Shown piece by piece: positions 17,153 through 25,183 of a stretch of DNA of 64,000 nt. The notes beneath the pieces are model-generated. The model was given only the letters and a program-made list of their open reading frames with translations, made no database searches and was not told the DNA's origin. Where the stretch lies: positions 62,001-126,000 of the forward strand of contig JAHHGX010000031.1 in assembly GCA_019359675.1 (NCBI GenBank), in the 5' to 3' direction. This DNA comes from Calothrix sp. FI2-JRJ7. Its GTDB lineage: Bacteria; Cyanobacteriota; Cyanobacteriia; Cyanobacteriales; Nostocaceae. Position numbers and translations under genes: made by a program. Numbering within the stretch: position 1 is the first letter of the stretch; each line of letters starts with the position of its first letter.

Positions 17153-18306
17153 TACGGTTCTTGGGGAATGATATTTGTAATTACTCTATTATTGTTATTA
17201 CTACTTCTAACGATAATATTTTGCTGCTGGATGTTACCAGATGCAGTATCACCTGTGAAACTTAACGCTGGCTCAAATTGCTGATAAAATACGTTCCCTT
17301 CGGCTTCTACTTGCTGATTCTTTAAAAACCAAGTTAATTTATCTGATTTTATATTTTGGCGCCTTTGTCCAATAGCATTAACGTTACCCTGTAAATATAC
17401 GGTCTCTTGAGGTATTCTAAGTTCGCCTTGATTTGCCGTGACTATTATATTATCTGTACGATGAAATACACGTACTGGAGTTTTAGTTGTAACAATTTCT
17501 TTATTAAGATTCCATGCCATTGAACTACTAGCAATTTGTATTGGTGGTTGTGCTAGCTCTGCTTGGGCATTTTTGGTAATGGTGACAATTTTTGTATTTA
17601 AATCAACTTCCGCTGCATCACCTCTACCTCTATCGGTGATTTGATTATTTTTAAACCTTTCAAATTGTAGTGGTTTGTTACCAATTAGTTTTTGCTGTTT
17701 TAAATCCCAAGTTAAATGCTCGGTTCGTACTCGTAATGGTGGGTCAACAGAAGTTGCAACTACACCCCCAAAGAAATCTACTTTTTGCTCACGAGTTTTC
17801 GCACGCGCTTCTTGTGCAACTGCTACAAGTTGCTTGTGAGTTCCATTTAATTGGTTGCGAACGATTAATAAGTCTTCTTGTGGACGCCATTCTAATTCAT
17901 TCCCACGCAATACCACACCATTTTTGGGGTCTGTTGCGACTATTTTACCTTTGAGCAATAGCTGTTTACCGTTTTGCTGAATGTCGGCTTTTTCGGCAGT
18001 GACCTGATAAACAGCCTTTCCATCTTGAAATAATTCACCGTAAGGACTTTCAAGTTGCCCTATTTCTTTCTCTTTTGTATACCTGCCTTTTTTAGCATTA
18101 ACTCGCCAAATTAACCTTCCTGACTCGTCAGTCGCATCTAGCGAACCTTCAAATAAAGTTAACTGACTATCGTTTGGCTGGTTTGTTGGTTTATCTTTAC
18201 TCGCTTGTGATTTTGGAGGAGGACTACTGCAAGCAAATAGTCCTACCAATAATACAATTGTCATAGACAGACGAAACAAAACCGTTCCGGCGCCTGCATT
18301 TTTCAT
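17152..18306 (-). CDS. LptC-like LPS-transport lipoprotein
   Basis: 384 residues. Lipoprotein signal with lipobox LVGLFAC (Cys at 26), then a long beta-rich region of LptC/OstA-type repeats (LTLFEGSLDATDESG, VYQVTAEKADIQQNGKQ, KLTWFLKNQQVEAEGNV). This suggests a periplasmic bridge protein carrying lipopolysaccharide to the outer membrane. It is about twice the length of E. coli LptC, as in other cyanobacteria. NYN protein and metG lie upstream on the same strand; only 17 bp separate it from the NYN gene. Confidence 0.85.
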   Translation of the reverse strand: MKNAGAGTVLFRLSMTIVLLVGLFACSSPPPKSQASKDKPTNQPNDSQLTLFEGSLDATDESGRLIWRVNAKKGRYTKEKEIGQLESPYGELFQDGKAVYQVTAEKADIQQNGKQLLLKGKIVATDPKNGVVLRGNELEWRPQEDLLIVRNQLNGTHKQLVAVAQEARAKTREQKVDFFGGVVATSVDPPLRVRTEHLTWDLKQQKLIGNKPLQFERFKNNQITDRGRGDAAEVDLNTKIVTITKNAQAELAQPPIQIASSSMAWNLNKEIVTTKTPVRVFHRTDNIIVTANQGELRIPQETVYLQGNVNAIGQRRQNIKSDKLTWFLKNQQVEAEGNVFYQQFEPALSFTGDTASGNIQQQNIIVRSSNNNNRVITNIIPQEP

Positions 18307-18323
18307 TCCGCTATAAGCCTCGT

Positions 18324-18953
18324 TTATGGTTCTGGTAATTCCAGATGACCATTCATGTCAGGTTGTTCCAAAAAACCCACACCAGATAATGGTCGGTACG
18401 GATAACTTTGACGTGGGGTCTTTTGAATGTCTTCTTTGACTGCCTCTAAATCAATATAGCGGTCACTTACGTTAATTAAACTATCGCTAGTCATAGACCG
18501 TAAACTGACAACCTCAACACGCACACCTCTATAAGATACCGAATTTACCGCGTATGCTAAATCTCCATCGCCACTCACTAATATCGCTGTATCATACGAA
18601 TCGACCAAAGCCATCATATCTACTGCAATTTCTACATCCAAATTCGCCTTTTTAGAACCATCTGGTAACTGCACTAAATCTTTAGCGATGACACGATAAC
18701 CATTGCGCCGCATCCACAACAGAAAACCCTGCTGCTTCTCGTTCGTCCTATCTACACCTGTGTAAAAAAAAGCACGTAATAATCGTGAACCACCTGTTAA
18801 TCTACATAGCAACTTTGTATAGTCAATTTCTATACCTAATTGTAAAGCTGCATAAAATAAATTCGAGCCATCTATGAATATAGCTACTCTACCTCGATTT
18901 TCTAAAACCTGCTCAGGCGTAAATATCGAGTCGGCTTCTAAATTACTTAACAT
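18324..18953 (-). CDS. NYN (PIN-like) domain protein, LabA/DUF88 family
   Basis: 209 residues from the ATG at 18953, placed about 9 nt after cgaggt; upstream in-frame ATGs at 18962 and 19091 are less well placed. The domain shows VAIFIDGSNLFYAA, KKANLDVEIAVDMM and AILVSGDGDLAYAV, giving the acidic residues of the PIN-like nuclease fold. In Synechococcus, relatives (LabA) act in circadian output. A function as RNase or clock regulator here is inference. Confidence 0.88.
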   Translation of the reverse strand: MLSNLEADSIFTPEQVLENRGRVAIFIDGSNLFYAALQLGIEIDYTKLLCRLTGGSRLLRAFFYTGVDRTNEKQQGFLLWMRRNGYRVIAKDLVQLPDGSKKANLDVEIAVDMMALVDSYDTAILVSGDGDLAYAVNSVSYRGVRVEVVSLRSMTSDSLINVSDRYIDLEAVKEDIQKTPRQSYPYRPLSGVGFLEQPDMNGHLELPEP

Positions 18954-19123
18954 TGTTGTCATACCTCGTTTGTTATCAATGTAATAAAGGATACTAAAAT
19001 GTGCTGAAACACTGTTATTGAACGGTTTATATAGGTACCAGAGATTGTATTCATCCAGGGCTATTATATTTAGCTGGTAATATATAGCCATTGGTGAATT
19101 TACGTTTAACAGAGATTAAAAAA

Positions 19124-20722
19124 CTAATCGTTTTTAGACAAATCAATTCGTTTGAAAATGGGTTGGGGTGTGCCTAAGTTTTGTGTACTACTCAGCAATC
19201 CCCATTTAGAATGAATATCAAATGGCGCCTTTTCAACACTGGTTGAGTCATTAAAATTGACTTCAAAACCTAGTTGCTGATATGCGGCAGTACTGATATT
19301 GGGAATTACTGGGGATAATAGATAAACTGCTAACCTGACAGATTCCAGCACAGTATACAATACGCATTCCACTTCTTGCTGTCGAGTTTGTTTATACAAG
19401 CTCCAAGGCGCCTGGTCATCGATAAACTTGTTACTACCCTGTACAATCGACAGAACTAAATTACAAGCTTGACTGAAGGCTAGCGCTTCATAGGCTGTTT
19501 TGACTTGTTCCCCTAGATGTAAACCTAGCCCCTTTAAAGGATTATCATTATCGATATGTTCTGTAGTAACTACTGGAATTTTACCGCCACAGTATTTTTT
19601 CACCATGCCTAAAATTCGATTCAGTAAATTACCTAAATCATTCGCCAAATCTGCATTTACAACATCAATGAACCTTACTTCATTAAAATCGCCATCTTTA
19701 CCAAATTCGATTTCCTTAAGGAAGTAATAACGAACTGCATCGGCGCCATATTTATCAATCAACTCAATAGGGTCAATTGTATTACCAAGAGTTTTACCCA
19801 TCTTTCTACCATCTTTGGTTAAAAATCCATGTCCAAAGACTTTTCCTGGTAATGGCAACCCCGCCGACATTAACATTGCAGGCCAATACACGGCATGAAA
19901 TCTTAAAATATCTTTTCCAATTAGATGTAAATCGAATGGGTACCAATTTTTTAAAGCATTTTCAAGTCTTGGCTCATCATCCGGTTCTAGTAATGCAGTT
20001 ATATAACCCAATAGTGCATCGAACCAAACATAAAGTGTATGCTTTGGATTTTCGGGAACTGGAAAACCCCATTCTAAGTTGACGCGGGAAATCGAAAAAT
20101 CTTGTAATCCTTGGTTTACAAAGTTTAATACTTCATTACGACGACTTTCGGGCTGAATAAAATCAGGTTTCGAGTCAAAATACGCCAATAATTTGTCTTG
20201 ATATTTCGATAAGCGGAAAAAATAGTTTTCTTCATCACGCCACTCAACTTCTTTAGTTGGGTGGATTGGACAGCGATGTTTCTCTAAAAGTTCGCGTTCT
20301 TCTTTGAATTCTTCACACGATACGCAATACCAGCCTTTTTGCTGACCTAAATATATATCGCCTTTATCCCAAACGCGCTGAAAGAACTCTTGAACTATCG
20401 AAGCATGTTTAGGCGACGTAGTTCTGCTAAAACGGTCGTATTGGATGTTCAACAATTTCCATAATGAGATAAAGTTAGGTACAATCTCATCACAGAACTG
20501 TTGCGGTTTCATGTCTTTTGCTTGGGCACTGCGCTCAATTTTTTGCCCATGTTCGTCAGTTCCGGTAACTAACAACACAGATTTTGATAACAATTTTTGA
20601 AATCTTGCTACCGTATCAGCAGCCATAGTTGTATAAGCGCTGCCTATATGTGGTAAATCATTCACATAATATAACGGTGTTGTCAGCGCAAATGTATTTT
20701 TTGTTGTCGAGACTCGATTCAT
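19124..20722 (-). CDS. metG: methionyl-tRNA synthetase
   Basis: Class I aminoacyl-tRNA synthetase, 532 residues. HIGH-type motif is HIGSAY near residue 25, zinc-knuckle cysteines are in WYCVSCEEF and HRCPIH, and the KMSKS-type motif is KMGKTLGN. It is the short form without the C-terminal tRNA-binding dimer domain. ATG at 20722. Downstream on the same strand are the NYN and LptC-like genes. Confidence 0.96.
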   Translation of the reverse strand: MNRVSTTKNTFALTTPLYYVNDLPHIGSAYTTMAADTVARFQKLLSKSVLLVTGTDEHGQKIERSAQAKDMKPQQFCDEIVPNFISLWKLLNIQYDRFSRTTSPKHASIVQEFFQRVWDKGDIYLGQQKGWYCVSCEEFKEERELLEKHRCPIHPTKEVEWRDEENYFFRLSKYQDKLLAYFDSKPDFIQPESRRNEVLNFVNQGLQDFSISRVNLEWGFPVPENPKHTLYVWFDALLGYITALLEPDDEPRLENALKNWYPFDLHLIGKDILRFHAVYWPAMLMSAGLPLPGKVFGHGFLTKDGRKMGKTLGNTIDPIELIDKYGADAVRYYFLKEIEFGKDGDFNEVRFIDVVNADLANDLGNLLNRILGMVKKYCGGKIPVVTTEHIDNDNPLKGLGLHLGEQVKTAYEALAFSQACNLVLSIVQGSNKFIDDQAPWSLYKQTRQQEVECVLYTVLESVRLAVYLLSPVIPNISTAAYQQLGFEVNFNDSTSVEKAPFDIHSKWGLLSSTQNLGTPQPIFKRIDLSKND

Positions 20723-20937
20723 GCAATATTAAACAGAATTATAACAGTTTTTATCTTGTGTATGTAGCTAAAACCACGTAATTATAAAACATTTATCACG
20801 GATTTACAACTATAAGCTTTATATTAGCAAACTTTAGAGGCGCCTCTAAATTGATTAAGCAACAAGTTCATATTTGAAATTTACGTAACAATTTCGCTTT
20901 ATAGCTTATTTAACGGTTTATTGTTACTGGAGATACA

Positions 20938-20979
20938 AGAAACCAGGTTTCTTCGTTGATATAGAAACCTGGTTTCTAG
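20938..20979. repeat. two agaaacc-ggtttct palindromes
   Basis: agaaaccaggtttct and agaaacctggtttct are separated by tcgttgatat, the same arrangement as inside the MITE at 4575. Between metG and the acyltransferase gene. Confidence 0.75.
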
Positions 20980-20990
20980 AACATTTCTGC

Positions 20991-21051
20991 CTTAAGGCTG
21001 TCTAATATCTAGTGAAGAAATGTAAAAATCCAATAATTAGACAGCCTTAAG
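20991..21051 (+). promoter_or_regulatory. long hairpin just upstream of the acyltransferase gene
   Basis: cttaaggctgtctaat and attagacagccttaag form a 16-bp perfect stem with a loop of about 29 nt, ending 21 nt before the ATG at 21073. If transcribed with the gene it would shape the 5' leader next to the ribosome binding site. It could equally be a decayed inverted repeat. Confidence 0.5.
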
Positions 21052-21072
21052 CCTTGATTTTAATTTAGAAGC

Positions 21073-21819
21073 ATGACATCAGCATCCTTAAACATGATTA
21101 TAAATAGCCCCTTGGAAATTTCTCGCGCGTTGTTAATGGCGTTATCAACAACCATGTTTCGCTACTACGAAAATCGTATACCCCAAGATGCGAGCGTAAT
21201 AGTCACGAGTAACCATCGCAGTTTCATGGACGCACCACTATTAATGGCAGCATTGTCACATCCAATTCGATTCGCTTGCCATCACTACATGGGACAAGTG
21301 CCAGTCATGCGCGAATTTGTCACCCACGCACTCGGATGCTTTCCATTAGAAGCAGAAAATCAAAGGTATTCTAGTTTACTTGAGCAATCAGAAATTTTAC
21401 TAAAATCAAAACAGATGGTAGGGCTGTTTCCCGAAGGCACCAAACCAATGGTAAACTTTACTCAACCTAACCAAGTAGCAGAGTTTCAGCGAGGGTTCGC
21501 GCATTTAGCGTTACGCTGTAAAGTTGATAACTTAGCGATTTTGCCAATTGCGATAGCATCTATTGAAGAAGTCAACACATCAGCAATACCATTGAAATTT
21601 CTGACTCTGTTCGACCCAAGCGAACCGTTGTTTAACCAACCAGGTTGGCATCCTTTGGTAGTATACCGTCGAGTTGCAGTGCTTATCGGGCGCCCCTACT
21701 GGATAAAGTCACAGCACCGAGAAATGTATCAAGGCAAAAAAGCTAGGACTGTAGTCACAGAAATTAGCAACTACTGCCGCTCTGAAATTACAGGTCTACT
21801 CAAGGAGGGAATTTATTAA
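21073..21819 (+). CDS. 1-acyl-sn-glycerol-3-phosphate acyltransferase-like (PlsC family)
   Basis: 248 residues. HX4D catalytic motif is NHRSFMD (H48, D53), and the glycerol-phosphate pocket motif is LFPEGTKP near 117. Transfers fatty acyl groups to a lysolipid or other alcohol; membrane-associated. An alpha/beta hydrolase related to the esterase half of plant phytyl ester synthases follows 185 bp downstream on the same strand, so a substrate beyond lysophosphatidate is possible. Confidence 0.85.
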   Translation: MTSASLNMIINSPLEISRALLMALSTTMFRYYENRIPQDASVIVTSNHRSFMDAPLLMAALSHPIRFACHHYMGQVPVMREFVTHALGCFPLEAENQRYSSLLEQSEILLKSKQMVGLFPEGTKPMVNFTQPNQVAEFQRGFAHLALRCKVDNLAILPIAIASIEEVNTSAIPLKFLTLFDPSEPLFNQPGWHPLVVYRRVAVLIGRPYWIKSQHREMYQGKKARTVVTEISNYCRSEITGLLKEGIY

Positions 21820-21820
21820 A

Positions 21821-21848
21821 GTTAGGAGTTATGAGTTATGAGTTAAAA
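21821..21848. repeat. short tandem repeat (gttaggagttatgagtt)
   Basis: A few units of the agttaggagttatgag family directly after the acyltransferase stop codon. Confidence 0.65.
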
Positions 21849-22004
21849 GTGTGTGTTTTAGCTTATTCTCAATACTTTAAAATTGGAATCTTTTTTTATA
21901 TAGTTATTTAGGGCTATTGGCTGAGGGGTTAATATCCTCATAGAATCAGAAAAAAATAAGCGCACATAGCAATCAAAGAATTCATCATAATATAAGCATG
22001 GCTA

Positions 22005-22823
22005 ATGACTATCCCAAAAGTAGAATCAAAACCTTGTTTCCTAACCCCGAAAAGGCTACAACCTCAATGCCCTCTATTTATTTACTTACCTGGGATGGAT
22101 GGCACAGGTCAATTACTGCGGTCACAAACTGCCGGACTTGAGGCAGCTTTTGACGTGCGGTGTTTAGCTATACCGCGTAGTGACATGACCAATTGGGAAG
22201 ACATAACCAACAGTGTACTTAGTTTAATTAAAGTTGAACTCGACCGAAACTCAGAGCGCTCAGTTTACCTGTGTGGGGAGTCCTTTGGAGGTTGTTTAGC
22301 GCAAAAAGTCGCAATTTCGGCGCCTTCTTTATTCAAACGTATTATATTAATTAATCCAGCTTCGAGTTTTAAACTACGTCCTTGGTATGTTTGGGCATCT
22401 CCACTCATGAACTACGTACCCGAATGGGTGTTTGATGTAGGTGCCATTGGTTTACTACCATTTCTTGCTTCATTATCCCGTATTTCTGAAAACGACCGCA
22501 GCGAACTTCTCGAAACTGTTCAGTCAGTCCCGTCACAAACCATTCGTTGGCGGGTTTCTTTATTACGCGAATTTGAAATAGACAATAATAAACTCGCGCA
22601 ACTTACACAACCAACATTAATAATAGCAAGTAGCGACGACCGACTTTTACCATCATCAGAAGAAGGGCGCCGATTAGCTAATATTTTACCTAACTCCAAA
22701 ATGGTAACATTACCGTACAGCGGACACGCCTGTCTACTAGAAGCCGATATCAATCTCTATGAAATTCTCAAAACAAATAACTTTCTAGGTGACTTAACCA
22801 TACCCATACCCTTAAAAACATAA
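22005..22823 (+). CDS. alpha/beta hydrolase, similar to the esterase half of phytyl ester synthase
   Basis: 272 residues. LPGMDGTGQLLRSQ near residue 28 is the oxyanion region, the nucleophile is GESFGG (S93), the acid lies in ASSDDRLLPSS and the His in YSGHACLL. The block FIYLPGMDG...RCLAIP and GESFGGCLA match, from memory, the N-terminal half of plant PES1/PES2, which make phytyl and triacylglycerol esters. Its position after a PlsC-family gene mirrors the domain order reversed. Function is inference from this similarity. Confidence 0.8.
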   Translation: MTIPKVESKPCFLTPKRLQPQCPLFIYLPGMDGTGQLLRSQTAGLEAAFDVRCLAIPRSDMTNWEDITNSVLSLIKVELDRNSERSVYLCGESFGGCLAQKVAISAPSLFKRIILINPASSFKLRPWYVWASPLMNYVPEWVFDVGAIGLLPFLASLSRISENDRSELLETVQSVPSQTIRWRVSLLREFEIDNNKLAQLTQPTLIIASSDDRLLPSSEEGRRLANILPNSKMVTLPYSGHACLLEADINLYEILKTNNFLGDLTIPIPLKT

Positions 22824-22835
22824 TAAATCTTGTGC

Positions 22836-22869
22836 AACATTCTTGTGGAACGGGCATCCTTGCCCGCCC
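22836..22869. repeat. dispersed palindrome (cttgtggaacgggcatcc)
   Basis: Copy of the gtggaacgggcaaggatgccc family. It lies exactly at the broken left end of the Uma2 remnant and is translated as CGTGILARP in the open frame that starts at 22832. Confidence 0.75.
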
Positions 22870-22873
22870 CATT

Positions 22874-23221
22874 GAACCAGATTACTGCTTTTATATAGAT
22901 AACGCGGCAGCAGTTGCAGGTAAAAGTAGAATAAATTGGGGTATAGACCCATCACCAGATTTAGTTATAGAAGTAGATATAACCAGTTATACAGATGTTA
23001 ATGATTATCTTCCTTATAGCATTCCGGAAGTTTGGTTATTACAAAAAAACATATGCATAATTTATAAATTAGCAGGCGCCAGTTATGCTGTGCAAACAAG
23101 CAGTCAGTATTTTCAGAATATTAAAGTAATAGATATTATTGAAGAGTGTTTACAGAAAGCGCGTCAAAGTTACACAAGTACAGCTATTCGCCAATTGCGT
23201 CAACAATTTCCAGCTAAATAA
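22874..23221 (+). pseudogene. Uma2-family endonuclease-like remnant, 5' truncated
   Basis: The conserved part begins EPDYCFYIDNAAAV and continues DPSPDLVIEVDIT, SIPEVWLLQKN, the PD-(D/E)XK-like core of the Uma2 (DUF820) family. Normal members are about 190 residues; here roughly the first 80 are missing and a dispersed palindrome takes their place. The open frame from 22832 could still be translated (129 residues) but its start lies in repeat DNA. Uma2 proteins are common, mostly uncharacterised, in filamentous cyanobacteria. Confidence 0.75.
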
Positions 23222-23369
23222 TAACCTCTTGTAGAACAGGCATAGAAAGCCTGTCCTAACATTAATCCTTAAGATAAAATATCATCTTCTTGCAGGAAGA
23301 TGCATACTTTCGACTTTTGCTAAATAATTTAGTTTAAAAGTCTTACTATAAACTAAATATTATCCAGCC

Positions 23370-24434
23370 ATGTCAGACCAATCAGCAGCTAGTCAAAATA
23401 AGAAATCACTAAATAAATTTGATAAATCACTAGTCCAATCATTAGCACAGCAAGTTACTGGTGCAGGACAAGCTGCGGCAAGTCAAGCGCGTAAATTGTT
23501 TGAAGTTTCAACGCAGTTTACCGGACAAGTAGCAAACACTCTTGGTAACAACTGGTTTATTCGTAAACTTGCTGGTGCCTTAAATCTTAACTGGCTTATC
23601 GGCGCCTCAGATAGCGTTAATCTAGATAAAGCCGCAGAGTCAGTAAAAAAACTCAAGCAAACTTATTCCAATGAAACACCTCAACAACTTGCCCACCGCA
23701 TCATGGTGGAAAAAGCAACAAAAGCGGGTGGAATAGGTTTAGCAACAAGCGTTATACCAGGAGTCGCAGCAGCATTACTTGCTATTGACCTTGCTGCTAC
23801 AACCGAACTGCAATCAGAAATGGTATATCAAATTGCCGCTTTATATGGTTTAGACTTAAAAGACCCTGCACGTAAAGGTGAAGTTGTAGCTATTTTTGGA
23901 CTCGCTTTAGGTGGTGGTCGCTTACTCAAGGCTGCTGGTTTAAGTTTATTACGTAACGTCCCCTTCGCAGGTGCTGTAATAGGCGCCAGTTCCAATGCCA
24001 CAATGATTTACTCATTGGGATACGCTGCATGTAGATTCTACGAAGCAAAATTAGATGACGCTACAGACCTAAATTCAGAAGCAACAATAGATAAACTAAA
24101 ACAAGAAAGCGAAGAATATCTAGAAAAAGCTGTTTCTCAACAAGCTATCATGGATAGAATCCTCGTTCACATGATACTCAGCAGTCATCCAAATAAAACC
24201 TGGGAAGAAATATTACCAGAACTAAAAGCCATCAACATCGGTACACACTCACTCGAAGAAATAGGTAAAAGCATTCATTCTCCGCAACCAATAGAAGAAC
24301 TACTCAACCAACTCGACCGTGATTACGCAATTACATTATTAGCACAATGTCAACGTATCGCCCAAATCAACGGTAATATTTCACCCGAAGAACAAAAAAT
24401 TATAGGCGCCATCCAATCCAAATTCCAACTGTAA
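23370..24434 (+). CDS. EcsC-family protein
   Basis: 354 residues. After a charged, Gln/Ala-rich N-terminus, the central part carries the EcsC pattern (ATKAGGIGLATSVIPGVAA, LLAIDLAATTELQSEMVYQIA, then VVAIFGLALGGG), rich in small residues and amphipathic or membrane-associated helices. The C-terminus (INGNISPEEQKIIGAI) resembles a TerB-like helical segment. Biochemical role is unknown; the relation to Bacillus EcsC is by sequence only. Single gene, ATG at 23370. Confidence 0.8.
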   Translation: MSDQSAASQNKKSLNKFDKSLVQSLAQQVTGAGQAAASQARKLFEVSTQFTGQVANTLGNNWFIRKLAGALNLNWLIGASDSVNLDKAAESVKKLKQTYSNETPQQLAHRIMVEKATKAGGIGLATSVIPGVAAALLAIDLAATTELQSEMVYQIAALYGLDLKDPARKGEVVAIFGLALGGGRLLKAAGLSLLRNVPFAGAVIGASSNATMIYSLGYAACRFYEAKLDDATDLNSEATIDKLKQESEEYLEKAVSQQAIMDRILVHMILSSHPNKTWEEILPELKAINIGTHSLEEIGKSIHSPQPIEELLNQLDRDYAITLLAQCQRIAQINGNISPEEQKIIGAIQSKFQL

Positions 24435-24479
24435 AATGTAAGGTGGGCATTGCCCACCCTACTACAAACACTATAAATC

Positions 24480-24770
24480 ATAAATGTTTACGAAACTTTA
24501 CAAACAAAACGTGAAGATATTCTGAAAACTGCTACTAAGTATGGAGCATTTAACGTCCGTATTTTCGTCTCTGTTGCACGTCGAGAAGCAGATGCAGAAA
24601 GTGATGTAGATTTTTTGGTAGATATGGAACCGGGACGTAGCCTTTTTGACATGGCTGGATTGTTAATGGAATTACAAGAAATTTTAGGTTGCGATGTCGA
24701 TGTGGTGATGTCCAATGGTTTACGCCAACGTATTCGAGAAAGAGTGTTGAGTGAAGCAATTCCATTTTAA
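24480..24770 (+). pseudogene. MNT-type nucleotidyltransferase, start lost and active site altered
   Basis: Reads [17 protein letters not shown], then [20 protein letters not shown] and [17 protein letters not shown] to [11 protein letters not shown], clearly an MntA-like antitoxin nucleotidyltransferase. No ATG/GTG/TTG start is in frame at the proper place (ATA at 24480 where a start would fit), and the GSxARG motif is changed to VSVARR. The usual HEPN toxin partner does not follow. A decayed HEPN gene occurs 7 kb downstream at 31509. Confidence 0.75.
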
Positions 24771-24969
24771 TGTCTCTACATTGATTATAAATATCCTTAT
24801 ATTTCTTTACATATATCGCTACGGTGTCCTATTTTCACTGCTTTTTATGTGCATTTAATGTGCAAAAAATACACTATACTCTGTGCATTAGTAAATTTAA
24901 AGCCCTATTAAGAGAGATAAAATGCAATCAACATTTGTCAACCGTACAAAGCAATATATAGCAAGTATT

Positions 24970-25153
24970 AATTAGCCTCTACCTAAATGTACAAGTTAAA
25001 TATGATGATGATGGCAAAGCTTCGCGTATAAGTGGCGCCATGCTAGACATTCACGAACGTAAAATAGCTGAACTCGCACGTACAGAAGCTGAACACGCAT
25101 TACGACAAAGTTTAGTTATACTCAATGCCATAAATAACGCCACAGGAACATGA
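24970..25153 (+). pseudogene. 5' remnant of the PAS histidine kinase, cut off by TGA
   Basis: In the same frame as the kinase below, this stretch encodes the end of another PAS/PAC unit (KYDDDGKASRISGAMLDIHE) and a coiled-coil linker ending NAINNATGT, then TGA at 25151-25153, then IFVKDLQGKF, the start of the next PAS domain. One base change has separated the upstream part. Farther upstream a 16-codon frame at 24922 with a good gagag site ends at once, as if a deletion had joined an old start region to the middle of the gene. Confidence 0.75.
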
Positions 25154-25183
25154 ATTTTTGTCAAAGACTTACAAGGAAAGTTT

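Noticed and set aside
24488..24765. Minus-strand open frames over the MNT remnant
   Set aside because: Shadows of the clearly recognisable plus-strand nucleotidyltransferase sequence.
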